Shown one piece after another: positions 12,497 through 23,276 of a DNA stretch of 64,000 bases. Numbering within the stretch: the first letter of the stretch is position 1; the number at the start of each line of letters is the position of its first letter. Both the position numbers and the translations under genes were made by a program. Origin of the DNA: Desmodesmus armatus (lineage: Eukaryota; Chlorophyta; Chlorophyceae; Sphaeropleales; Scenedesmaceae); the NCBI GenBank assembly GCA_007449985.2, contig VIIQ02000158.1:1-64000 (forward strand), in the 5' to 3' direction. A model generated the notes under the pieces. That model was not told where the DNA came from. It was given only the letters and a program-made list of their open reading frames with translations, and did not search any database.

Positions 12497-14607
12497 CTAC
12501 TTGGCAGGCTTGATAGGCAGGTTGAGCTCGTGCTCAATCTGCTTGACCATGTGAATGGCCTGCCGCACAGTGGGCTTGGTCACACACACCTCACACACCC
12601 AGCTGGGCATGCCGTCATCCACACACACAACCTGCGCGCGCAGCAGGATGACGGGCGAGGCAACACACACACCGAGTTGGCTTTTGCACGGGACAGTAGT
12701 TTACTATGCCCGCCAGAAAGCTTTCTGGCGGGCATAGTAACTTCATGAAATAGCCAGGGGTCCATTCATTTTCAACAGGGTGTCTGTTGCCAGAGAAACA
12801 CCGCCTGAGAGCTGCAAGTGCCCGGAAAGTGCCCCCGGTGGTCAGTTTTGAGCATTGCACAAATGTCACGCTGCGGACTTCCTGCCTGCGCCATTGGAAC
12901 TGCTGGAGAAGGCTCCCTGGGTCAAGACAAGCGCTGCTTCACTGATGGGATCTTCCAGAGTGGTGGCCAGGCTCAATGAACCCATCAGTGAATCAGTGCT
13001 TGTGTTGACCCAGGGAGCCTTCCCCAGCAGTTATGCGGTCGGCATAACTGCAACGCACGCATAACTGCAATGCACAGTGCAAAGAGGTGCTGGGAGTGCA
13101 AAGTGTAGTCTGACAGTTTTCACCTTATTTCCTGGCTTGACCAAGGGGCGAGCATAGATGGTTTCTGGCAGGTTCTCCCATGGCCTCATAAACGTGTTGT
13201 CCTGGACAACACCTGGACCCACCATGCAGCACAGACATCCACATAACAGCACATAGCTGCAAAGCTTAGCAACAGTCAGCTGCCAGCTGCCTGCAGGAGT
13301 GCCTACTGCCAATTCTCCCTCCCTTGCATATTCTGGCGCACACGCGCTGTCAAACACATGCATTGGTACCTGACCGCTGCAACTTGCCCACGTAGTTCTC
13401 CAAGAATTCAACGCAAGAAAGACAATGCAGACTGGTGCAGACCACGCCCAAGGCCAAGGCTGTCACGCCCGCCATGATGGTGTGCTTGCAGGTGTGGCTG
13501 CAAATACATGGAAAAAGCTACATTGCACCTCAGCCCTGCAGTGTGCCTCTCCTTACCTGACACTGGTGCGTTGATGCTGTACTCAGCCAGGCGAGCCAGG
13601 GGCTTGCGCGCGATGAGGGGCCGTGCTGGCAGTCCACAGCTGGCCATAAGGTGCTCCTCAACTAGGTCAACACCCCACACAGTGCGGTTGATGTCCCTGC
13701 AGCAGCGGTGTGTATGGGTGTGTTACTGAGCTTGAGCTTGATGACAACCTATACAATCCTACTGACAATCAGATATCGTCTTGTGCCACACCACCACGGT
13801 GGTGGTGTGCTGGGGTGTGGGCGACCTGTTTAGTTTTCATTTATATCCGTGCATCATTGCGGTTGATGTCTCTGCAGCAGGGAGGCGGGTGTGTGGCAAC
13901 AATTGGGGTGTGAGTGGGCCACAAACCGTGATGCGTGCATGTGACATTCTGCGTTCGCTGCTGTTGCATGGACCCGAAGATGTATTGAAAGGGGACTGTG
14001 AACCAAAGGGATGGAAGGCAGACAGCGAGCTGTATCCATCCACCACTTGCAATGCCTGCAGGCTGTGCTGTCGTGCGCAGCATGTCGAAACCCAACAAAA
14101 ACACGCAAGGAACCGGCACAGCTTTATCAGTCTGGCCCTGCAGCCAGCTTTCCGCATCGGCACTGCGCATCCACTGTCCCACTGGAAGCGCATATCAGCA
14201 CACACAGCCGCTGAAAAACCAAGGCACCGTGTATGGGGTAAGACTGTCACTCCTCACCTGACGCCGCCTCCACCCATGCGTGCATTGATCTCGATCAGGC
14301 GTGGCCCCCTGCTGGTTGCCTTGAGCTCAACATGGAACACACCCAGCTTGAAGCCAAGCAGCTGCAAACAAAGCACATACAGGCACGCGCATGGCCCAAA
14401 GTCGCACAACAGGGCAACATGTTGCTGCAGTGCGACTAGCACTAGCTAGTGGTACTAGCAGGCTAGCAGGCAGCAGGGAGAAACAAGAAATGCAGCCACA
14501 TTTGTTCAAGACATGATGCTGCCTCCTACCTGCACGCTGGCCACTGACAGTCCATCAGCTCCTTCTGGACTGACACACTGCGGCAGCAGCAGCAGCAGCA
14601 GCAGCGA

Positions 14608-14642
<35 letters not shown>

Positions 14643-15923
14643 GCAGCAGCGGCAGCAGCAGCAGCAGCGGCAGCGATGGCAGCGGTGGCAGCAGCAGGAG
14701 CAGCGGCAGCGATGGCAGCGGTGGCAGCAGCAGCAGCAGCGGCAGCGATGGCAGCGGTGGCAGCAGCAGATACATCACCAGCAGTGGCAGAAGGCCATAA
14801 GTGCATGCACCGTTCCCGGCTGGGCCAGTCAGGTGTTAGATGCAGGGTGCTGGAAGCAGCTGGTGCCAACACAGCTTAGGGCAGCCCTGAAGCCTGCCCA
14901 CTAGCTGTGTGCCAACACAGTGCCATTCCACAAGCCTCCACTACATGCCACGCCTCACCAGTGTCATGGCTTATCATAAGGTCAGTCTGAATAGCAAGGC
15001 ATGCAGTCCTGCTGTTGCTACCCGTGCCGTGTCAACATGCCCAGCTTTTGTGCTGCACCCAGCACGGTACCTATGGGTTCCTACCAAGCTCCAAAGGATC
15101 AGGTTGAGGGTTATGACAACCCTAACCCTACACCCTAGCATGACACAGCAGCAGTTCTTGCGTAAACCTGCACCTGCCCACAAGTGCCGGATCACGCAAG
15201 GACTGTCGCTGCCTCATGCTAGGGTCTAGGTTTAGGGCTCCTGTAGCGGCTACTGTAAGTGACACACCATCAAGAGCAAGTTGCTCTTGTGTGTGGCCAG
15301 CTGGTGGGGGGTGCACCCCCCCCCCCCCCCATTGGGAACCTTCAATAAAAAAACAAGAACGTTGCTACTTACGGCAGTATGGATGGGCAGTTGCTGCCTG
15401 TCTCGTTGAAGTAAGGTTCCACAGTGGGCCAGTTGTCTGCAGGCAACAGCAGCACCAGGACACAGCATGAGTCCACTCAGCAACCTAATGAACACGCAGT
15501 CGTGCAACACCTCAGCTTACAACTGTTGGCACTCATCCCTGCTGTGCCCTACTGCGTGTTGTTGGCAGTACCACAAGTAGCCCAAGCAGGGGTTGGTTGG
15601 GTTTGGCAGATGGATAGCGCAATGCTGGGCGTTGAGTTCGTTTCTAGGCGGTGACGATGTTGCGCCATATGCCACATGGACATACACTTTGTTCTATAGT
15701 GTACAGTACTACTGCAATTTCCCCACAAGTTCAGGGTTCAGTTGAGGCTTGAGTGTTATGTGTCAGGTCAGCATGGTTCACCTGTGACAGCTCCATAAGT
15801 GCACTCCCCGTTGGACATGACTAGGTCACAGTCAACCTCATCACCATCAAGGTACTGCAGCAACAGCAGCAGCAGCAGCAGCAGCGGCGGCAGCAGCGGC
15901 GGCAGCAGCAGCAGCACCAGCAC

Positions 15924-15960
<37 letters not shown>

Positions 15961-18900
15961 TTCTAGTGGAACGTGTTTCAGGGTGCAGCACGTTGTCATG
16001 CAGGTTCGCACCAATGCAACTGCCAGTGACAGCATGATGCTCTTGCTGACACCTGCCAGCGCATTGGCGGCATGCACATGACCTGTGCACCAGCGCTTGA
16101 CCGACTTCATGTTAGCTATCCCGACATGCCATTGAGGCTGCTGGCATTTACAGTGACAAAGAACCACAATGACACCCTGTTCGATCTGGTGGTGTAGTAT
16201 CCGCCGTTGACGACACCGTGAACGGAGGCTACTACAACACCAGATTGAATAGGGTGTCATTGTGGGTATTTGTCCCTGTACATACCAGCAGCCCCCCCCC
16301 CCCCCCCGTCTCTCACCTCCTCCATCATGATTGTTTGTTCACAACCTGTGCCACCTTGGCCAGCAGCCCCCCCCCCTCCACCCACACACATACAGACCCC
16401 CGACAGCATGATCATCACCAGTTGTTGCTGACACCTGCCAGCGCATTGGCGGCATGCACATAACCTGTGCACCAGCGCTTGACTGACTTCATGTTAGCTA
16501 GCCCGACATGCCATGGGGCTGCTAGTATGTACAGGGACAATCACCACAATGACACCTTGTTCGATCTGGTGGTGTGGTACCCGCCGTTGACGACACCGTG
16601 AATGGGGGGTATTACAACACCAGATCGAATAGGGTGTCATTGTGGTTCTTTGTCCCTGTACATACCAGCAGCCCTCCCCCCCCCCCCCCCGTCTCTCACC
16701 TCCTCCATCATGATTGTCTTGTTGACAACCTGTGCTATCTTGGCCAGCAGCCCCCCCTCCATACAGCAGCCCCCCCCCCTCTCACCTCCTCCATCATAAT
16801 TGTTTTGTTGACAAACTGTGTCCGACAAGAGTCTTGCCAGCAGTCGCCCCCCTCCACCCACACACATACAGACCCCCAACCCCCCGTGTCCCCCATGTGA
16901 GCATGAATAGGGTACACACGTGCATGCCTCACAAGCACAGTCCCCCTCCCCCGCACACAGACGCACACCCCCCCTCCTCCCCCTTCCCCCCCCCCCCACA
17001 CGCCCCCCTCCCCCCCCCCCCCCCCCCCGCCTCTCACCTCCTCCATCATGATTGTTTTGTTGACAAACTGTGCCATCTTGGCCTTGGTAGCCTCATCTAC
17101 CTCCTCATCACTCTCCCTGATGTTGCCCTGGACAGCATCACACATGTGCAGCCAAGCACACCACGTCACAGCACAGCACAACACATCACACATAACACAT
17201 CTTGTTCTAAAGGTTTGTAGTCAAAACGTTCCTGCATTACTGCATAAATGTTGCTAAGGCATTCAGGAGCAGTTGCCGTGAACCATGCGCTCACAGTCCC
17301 ATGTGCACGTGTTTGTCCAGGTGGAGGCTGCCCATCTGTGCGAGGGGGTGGGGATGGGTGCTGCCGCCAATGCTGCAATTGAGGGGTAAGCAGCTTGCTT
17401 CACTGCCACGAAAGCAGCTTCTGAGCGGAAGAGCAGCTGGGCCATAGTTACTCCTGCTACACCAATTTCCAGCCTCACGTGTTCGTCCAGGTATAGGCTG
17501 TCCATCTGTTTCTGTGTGGCCGCCACCTTGTCCTCAGCTCCTGCAGGCTGTCCACCCGCACCACACCCATGGAGGCAGCAGCAGCAATGGGCTTGATCAC
17601 GGCAGGGAAGCCTACCAGCGCAGCAGCAGACTCAATGTCACCAGGACCTGGGGGGGGGGGGGAGTGGGGGGGGGGGGAGGAAGCAGAAAGGAGGGAGACA
17701 AGCAGGTAGGGTTAGAGGGGGGGGGAGTCGTAAGATGCTCACTTGACCAGACAACTATGAATTGTGTGTGTGTGCAGGCAGGCAGCCACACCCTGCTCAC
17801 AGAGTGCGGTGTGGTTGACCAAGGCTTGATACTATCAACTTGATAGTATAGAATGCAGAATGTATCATGCGCCACCGGTCATCTAGCATGCTTGCACTGC
17901 ATCATGCAACAGATGCAGAGAAATCGTAGCTGCCCCTGGGTGTCAAACACATGAGTTGCATCAAGCATGTACATACAGGAGCATCACGACATTGATGATG
18001 GTGACAGAGCAAGTCTGAAAAAGTGCGTTCCGACATGCACATAAGGGTCCGACCCTGAGAGGCTTATCATAATGGAATTGTGTGCGTAGCGAGTGTACCT
18101 TCTATGGTAGTGTACTTAGGTGACGGCAGCCCTGCTGCAGCCATCAGCCGCCGTGTTGCCGCCTTGTCGCGCGCCCTGTCACATGCTGAGGGGGGGTTGC
18201 CTGCAGGGCAAGGCACACAACAGACAGCAGCATCAGCAAGACGCTTGGCAAGCCACTCATGAACCCTATTATGACTCACTGCTGCGGTGTCTATGAAATC
18301 AACATGCAGGCCCCGCTCTGACCCATCTTTACACTGTACTGTCATGAATGGTAGCAGTATGCCGCATACCGAGGCTCGGCCCCATGTGTCAATCAGGCCA
18401 ACGCATACTGCAGCATTGTGTCTGGAGTGATTGGAGCGAGCAGCCAGGGTGCTGCGCACTAGTGTATCACTAAACCATAGGCTTTGTGGCCCTTATCTGT
18501 GGATTATGCCCGACAAGCCTAGTTTGGCTCCAGAAAGGGCGGTCAGGCGTGGCCCTGACCCAGTTTAGTAGTAGTAGTAGTCAGTAGCAGTCAGTAGTAG
18601 TCAGTAGTAGTCAGTAGTAGTCAGTAGTAGTCAGTAGTAGTCAGTAGTAGTCAGTAGTAGTATCAGAGGACCTGCCCTCACCTGGGAGGCCCAGCCCGTC
18701 AGCAGCCGAGCCTATGGGGTCAGGTAAGCCATTAAATTTTCAACCCTAAACTCTCAGCCCCAAACCCTAAAACCCAACTCCTGAACCCTACCTGGGAGGC
18801 CCAGCCTCTCAGCCAGCCGAGCCACAAGTGGCACTGCAAACTCGTTGAATGTGGTCACACAGTCGAGACCAATGTCCTCACGGACCTTCAGCAGGGCCTG

Positions 18901-21020
18901 AAACAGCAGCAGCAGCAGCAGCAGCAGCAGCCAACAGGAATGATAGCATCAATTGGCAATCATAGCACAATTGGCAAGACTGCCCCTGCCTGTCCCATGT
19001 TTGTGGCGAAGTGCTGGCTGGCACTCATTGGCGCAATTCCATACGGCTGAACGGGATGCTGGTGTGACCCTACTCCCACCATGTACCCACCCTCCAACCC
19101 CCCCCCTCCACCCCCCCCCCCCCACCCTCTCCCCCCCCCCCCCCCCCCCGGCGGTCCCCACAGCCCTTGATCCCTTCCCTGCCGCAGGCCCACCTGCACC
19201 CCGCACCCCCTGCTCCATGGCCCCCTCCCCACTGGGGAGGGCACACCACAATCCCACTGGCTCCCGCTCCCACCCCCCTACGGCCACAGCCCTCTCCCAG
19301 CACCACACCATCCCCCCCCCCTGTATCCTCCATCTGCGCTGTCCCCCCCCCCACCTGCATGGCCCTGTCCAGCACAGTTGCTGCCTCAGCAAAGTCGAGG
19401 GGGATGAACTGCTCAGCCAGACCCTCATCAACCAGCGTCTGGGACCAGCTGCAGCAGCAGCAGTGTGGAGCAACAGTGTGAAGCAGCAGTTTCAAGGTGT
19501 GCAGCGCACAGCATTGGGGAGTGTGTCTTGAGGGAGACAGGTGCGCATCCAAATCCTGTAGGCACAGCAGGCCCCCCCTTCCCCCCCCCCCAATTGCTGA
19601 CTATGCAATCACTCATTGATTCTGATGCCTGATGTAGGACCTCCCAAGCACTACGCAAATTGCATCAAGACGTTTTCCCTTCCGCTTCCCCCTTACTTGT
19701 CGGGTCCGTCCAGGATGATTGTGCGCACTCCCAGCTCCCTGGCCTTCTCAAACACAAACCTGCACGCATGACATGCCACAGCACAGCACAGCGCAGCACG
19801 CCAACATCATGGTTAATTCAGATGCGGCGTTGGCTAACCAAACAATTACGTCCTACAGGCTCAACAGCAAACAGCCCAGACACTAGCTGAGCTGCCAGTG
19901 CACTTTGATTTGGGCGGAGGGGGCAGACAAATCCCATCCTTTTCAGGCAGATCTGCTGGTAGGTGGGGTCAGGTGTGCCATAGAAGGCCCAAGTGTCGCT
20001 CCAGCACTATCATCAGCCCCAATGTGGCGGTTGCAGTGCCATGCATCTTACGAGATCCCCTCACACTAATCATCAGGTAACCCTAAACCCTAAACCTAGG
20101 TGCCAGAGACAAATGTGCGGGTTGAGCTGAGCTGCCCTAGGCCGAGGTAGGTCTATCCTTGCGCTGCTCCTTCCCTCGTACCTCTTGCCGCTGTATCCTG
20201 CAGTGATGAAAGCCACCACAGCACCCCTCAGCACACCACGCCTCAACCTGCTACCCTCACGGGAGCGGCTGTTGGCACGAGCCTGCAGCACATGCAGCCA
20301 CACACGGCACTGGGTCGAGCAGCAGTTGGGATGCTGTATTTCCAACAAAGCCATGGTGGGATGGGGGGGGGGGGTTGCAGATTTGGCTAGGGTTTTAGGG
20401 TATAGGGTTCTCCAAACCCAACCCTTTGATTCCTGACCCTAAACCTGACTTGCAACAACTGTGGCCTGCAGCACTTGCTGACTAACAGTGTGCTGTTGCG
20501 TGAAAGCAAGCACAATCAGCTATCCGTACTCCCTGTTGTACGCTGAGCACAAGCTGCATGCCTGCATTGTCAAAATAATGAAAAAGTTCAAATATATTAC
20601 AAAAAATTTAAACGTGCATCTGAGATATGCCAGTGCTGTTCATGGGCTCTGCTAGCGCTAGGTCAAGCTGCCAGTATGGTTGCGTAACCATATAATGCAT
20701 GCATTGCACACTGCAGGGAATGCGTTGCTGGTGCTGTTGCTAGTGCTGAAGCTGGTGGCAGTTCCGCAGGCAGTACTTGCTGACAACAACATGGTGGGAA
20801 TGCAAGATGTTGCACCATGCAAAAAAACGTGCTGGTCAACACCATGTTGTTGACACCAACATGGTGTTGACTAACATGTTGCATTTGCATGGTGCAACAT
20901 CCAGCACTTCTAAACCCTTGTTGACGGCAAGCTTACTGGGCCGATTTCACAACAGTTTCATCCATCCCCCAGTGATCCTCCACAACCATCACCATGACTA
21001 ACTCCTGCAGGCGTGCTGCA

Positions 21021-21055
<35 letters not shown>

Positions 21056-22600
21056 GGCCTAGTTTTTTTTTGCATGCTACATTCAGGCAACATTTTGTCA
21101 CACCCTCCCTTCCCTTCACTCACTCCCACCCCGCACCACCACCTCTACCCCCCCTCTCAGAGTCTGACTCAGACTCTCAGTGAGACCCACCCACCAAGGG
21201 TTGCTCCTGCAGACGTGCTGCTGCTGGTGATGTAGCCAGCAGCAGTTGCTTCTGAGAATTTGGCATGCCCCATGCTGGCATCATCTCGCCGCACCCTCCA
21301 TTCTCTTCACTCTCCTCTTTAAATTCGTTATTACTACCTCCCCCAACCCCACCCTGATCCACCCACCATGGGCAGCTCCTGCAGTCGTGCTGCTGCTGGT
21401 GAAGCACCCAGCATGGCCAGGTTAGCCCTCTCAACATGAGTCAACCCTGCAGGCAGGCTGCCAATCACTGCAGCGGTGATGAAGTTGTTCCTGAAGCCTG
21501 AGGTGGTGGGCTGCACAAAAGCATGGCAGCAGCATAAGCCAAGCCAGCAGGGCAGCAAGGAAGAATAGGAAAATCTTGAAGACTTTGCAAGCAGGCAACT
21601 TGTATTGCCCTTCATGTGCAATGCAGCACACAGTACAAGAGTGGCATTGTGCTGGTTTGCCATCAAGCTGTTGCTGCATGCTGGGGTTGCTGCATGCTGT
21701 TTTCTGACCAGTGTGGCCTGTAGTTAGGGACTACGTCGGGACTACACTGTGCAGCGCAACAAAATGCAACTCACTACAGTGTTACATACTGTACATGTAC
21801 CAGCCTGTTACATACTGTACATGTTGCATACTGTACACATGTACATGTACATACCAGCCCTTGACAGTAACTGGTGTGCTCACCAGTGAGGCTGGTAGTG
21901 CCTCCTTCCCATCCTTTCTGTGCTGGGGGTGGATGTCATAGTCCACCTGCAGTGCCGCAACAGACACGGGCGCCATAAAAATTTAATTGAGGGCTGCATC
22001 TCGGATTAAACGAGAGATGTAGCGTGTCTTCATCTGTTTGGTGATGCTTCGCACACACTATGCACTGTGTCTTGACCCTACTGGGGTTGGTCCCAGCCGA
22101 GGTTGGCGGCCAACCGTTGGCCCGGGGGAAGTGGGCCCCCGGGAACCCTGTTCTTTCAGCGGCCACCGAAGCAGGAAAGCATGCCCATGGCCACGAGGCC
22201 TTGTGAAAGGGACATTCAAGGCAATCGTGCATACACTTTACACATGCAGAGCCTGACACAGCGCATGCAACAGTGTTGCTGAGGTGCCAGGCTGGCAGGT
22301 GACACCTGCACTCACCAGCCTGTGCTGCTCTGGGCCAGCTGCTGCGTATCTCTGCGTGTTGGACGCCATGCGCAGGCTGCTGATATCATCTTCCAGCCCA
22401 TCCCAACCGTCAAAAGGATCGTCTTGGTCCCGCCCTGCTGCTGTGTCATCTCCTGCATCCTGTTCTTGCTCCAGGTCCTGCTCTGGGTTCAATAGGCAAG
22501 GGAAAGCGTAGTCAGACTGAAACAGAACGCTATTTGCGGACGATTTCGAGCGGTCTGGAGGCTCCAGTGTGGTGCCTGCAGCGAACGCACGAGACAGCAT
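12497..22600 (-). CDS. Carnosine synthase-like ATP-grasp ligase
   Basis: The CARNS1 family joins beta-alanine and L-histidine with ATP hydrolysis; the substrate in this alga is unknown. Seventeen exons on the minus strand: 22316-22600, 21884-21946, 21367-21510, 20182-20282, 19697-19759, 19355-19448, 18792-18897, 18099-18200, 17479-17647, 17038-17127, 15782-15854, 15373-15436, 14530-14577, 14258-14361, 13557-13696, 13124-13212 and 12497-12631. They give 623 aa once one base is restored in exon 9 (near 17529) and one in exon 13 (near 14551). Key segments: N-terminal LFQSDYAFPCLL; GAVVAFITAGYSGKR; ATP-grasp entry ARDKAATRRLMAAAGLPSP; GFPAVIKP (ATP-binding Lys); EEYLDGDEVDCDLVM; GVFHVELKA; metal-binding IEINARMGGG; and INAPVSG leading into RPLVKPGNK. 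The ATG at 22600 is the first in frame. Introns hold many exon-edge duplications and hairpins. Because both indels sit in otherwise perfect exons, I read the gene as functional. Confidence 0.9.
12701..12740. repeat. Perfect 40-bp palindrome in CARNS intron 16
   Basis: Two 20-bp arms without a spacer (left arm begins TTACTATGCCCGCC, centre AAGCTT) form a perfect inverted repeat. It lies in the intron between the last two CARNS exons, 160 bp from a larger hairpin. Confidence 0.95.
12900..13030. repeat. Long hairpin (50-bp arms, 31-nt loop) in CARNS intron 16
   Basis: The left arm 12900-12949 pairs with the right arm 12981-13030, with four mismatches by eye. The shared core is GGCTCCCTGGGTCAA. 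The shape fits a foldback element or a small-RNA precursor. Confidence 0.9.
14579..14775. repeat. GCA-rich minisatellite in CARNS intron 12
   Basis: Repeated GCAGCAGCGGCAGCGATGGC-type units fill the intron just upstream of the CARNS exon 13 acceptor (sense strand CTGCTGCTGCC). They give long poly-Ala, poly-Ser and poly-Leu frames on both strands, which are not genes. Confidence 0.85.
15119..15237. repeat. Foldback sequence with telomere-like ends
   Basis: The left arm around 15133-15163 (CCCTAGCATGACACAGCAGC) is roughly complementary to 15194-15224. The outer edges carry CCCTAACCCTA on the left and CTAGGTTTAGGG on the right, so the imperfect inverted repeat ends in telomere-like motifs. It lies in a CARNS intron. 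Confidence 0.7.
16300..16850 (-). repeat. Three extra copies of the CARNS exon-10 end plus donor
   Basis: The end of exon 10 (VNKTIMMEE then GTGAGAG, exon end 17038) is repeated on the minus strand at about 16310-16365, 16688-16745 and 16784-16845. Each copy is followed by a poly-G run on the sense strand. A wider duplication links 16015-16270 with 16415-16660, sharing the ACACCAGATTGAATAGGGTG-like text. Confidence 0.85.
18564..18662. repeat. Minisatellite with TCAGTAGTAG unit
   Basis: About eight to nine tandem copies of TCAGTAGTAG, preceded by a short GTA run, lie in CARNS intron 7. The left flank (GGCTCCAGAAAGGGCGGTCAGG) matches a second site near 29938, where the adjoining repeat is degenerate. 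Confidence 0.9.
20079..20097. repeat. Interstitial telomere-like motif
   Basis: AACCCTAAACCCTAAACC is two to three units of CCCTAAA. Similar short motifs occur near 18745-18785, 20385-20450, 37810-37840 and 57320-57345. All are inside genes, so this is not a chromosome end. Confidence 0.75.
20806..20901. repeat. Nested hairpin in a CARNS intron
   Basis: The outer arms 20806-20823 and 20884-20901 (GATGTTGCACCATGCAAA) are perfectly complementary. Inside them a second perfect stem of 15 bp (GTCAACACCATGTTG) joins 20835-20849 to 20857-20871 with a 7-nt loop. The whole unit looks like a small foldback element. Confidence 0.9.
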
Positions 22601-23276
22601 TCTTCACACACGCGGATTGGACTGACTGGCGGAAGCCACTACTTTGGAGCAGACAGAGCGCCAAGATAGCCCCTCGTGCGGCCTTGCGATGACTAGGGTT
22701 GCTAGGGCGGTCAAATGTTGACTCACCCGCGTTGACTTACCAACTCCATTGCAACTTCAGGGGCACTGGTGAATGTGCTTGCTGTGGAGCGGGTTTTGGT
22801 GCAACTTCTGCTTGGCTGTGGTGCGCCAGTGTGTGTGCAGGTGTGGGGCCAGTGCCCCACGAGGGAGGGGGGCCCGGGCATCAGCTGACTGGTTGATTGC
22901 TCATGATGTGGGAGTGCATGTTGTGTTCTTGGCACAACGTGTCCAGGTCAAAGGCACTTTCATTGTTCTGTCTTGAACACAGGGCAGCATGCACAGGTTG
23001 TTCACTGCTGCAGCGCTGCGCCTACTGGGAAACAGCCTCCAGCAGCACGCGACGTGTCATGCGGACTGCGTGCGCAAGGAATGTGCGCCTCAGTGCTACG
23101 GGGCTGGGCAACAAGACTCAGGTGAAACTCTGCATACGGTTGATATGGCTGATTGCACTCTTCCGCCCTGCACCCGCCGACACTCCAGTTACAGCCCCAA
23201 CTTTCCTCAACCCATCCCCACCTACCCCTACCCATAATCTCCCCAAGAGAAACAGTGTTTGCCACTTACAGCTCAG
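22601..23276. other. Region between CARNS and the serine protease
   Basis: This must contain the CARNS promoter and the protease 3' UTR. On the minus strand two exon-like pieces are visible: about 23025-23100 (ALRRTFLAHAVRMTRRVLLE) and one ending near 22738 (SAPEVAMEL). I could not join them to each other or to a neighbour, so no gene is called. Confidence 0.4.

Noticed and set aside
13370..13510. Possible additional CARNS exon on the minus strand (VEFLENYVGKLQR)
   Set aside because: Exon 15 joins exon 16 directly in phase and restores INAPVSGVVQDNTF, so this segment is treated as intron.
20070..20110. Chromosome end at telomere-like repeats
   Set aside because: Only two to three units, inside an intron of a gene that continues on both sides.
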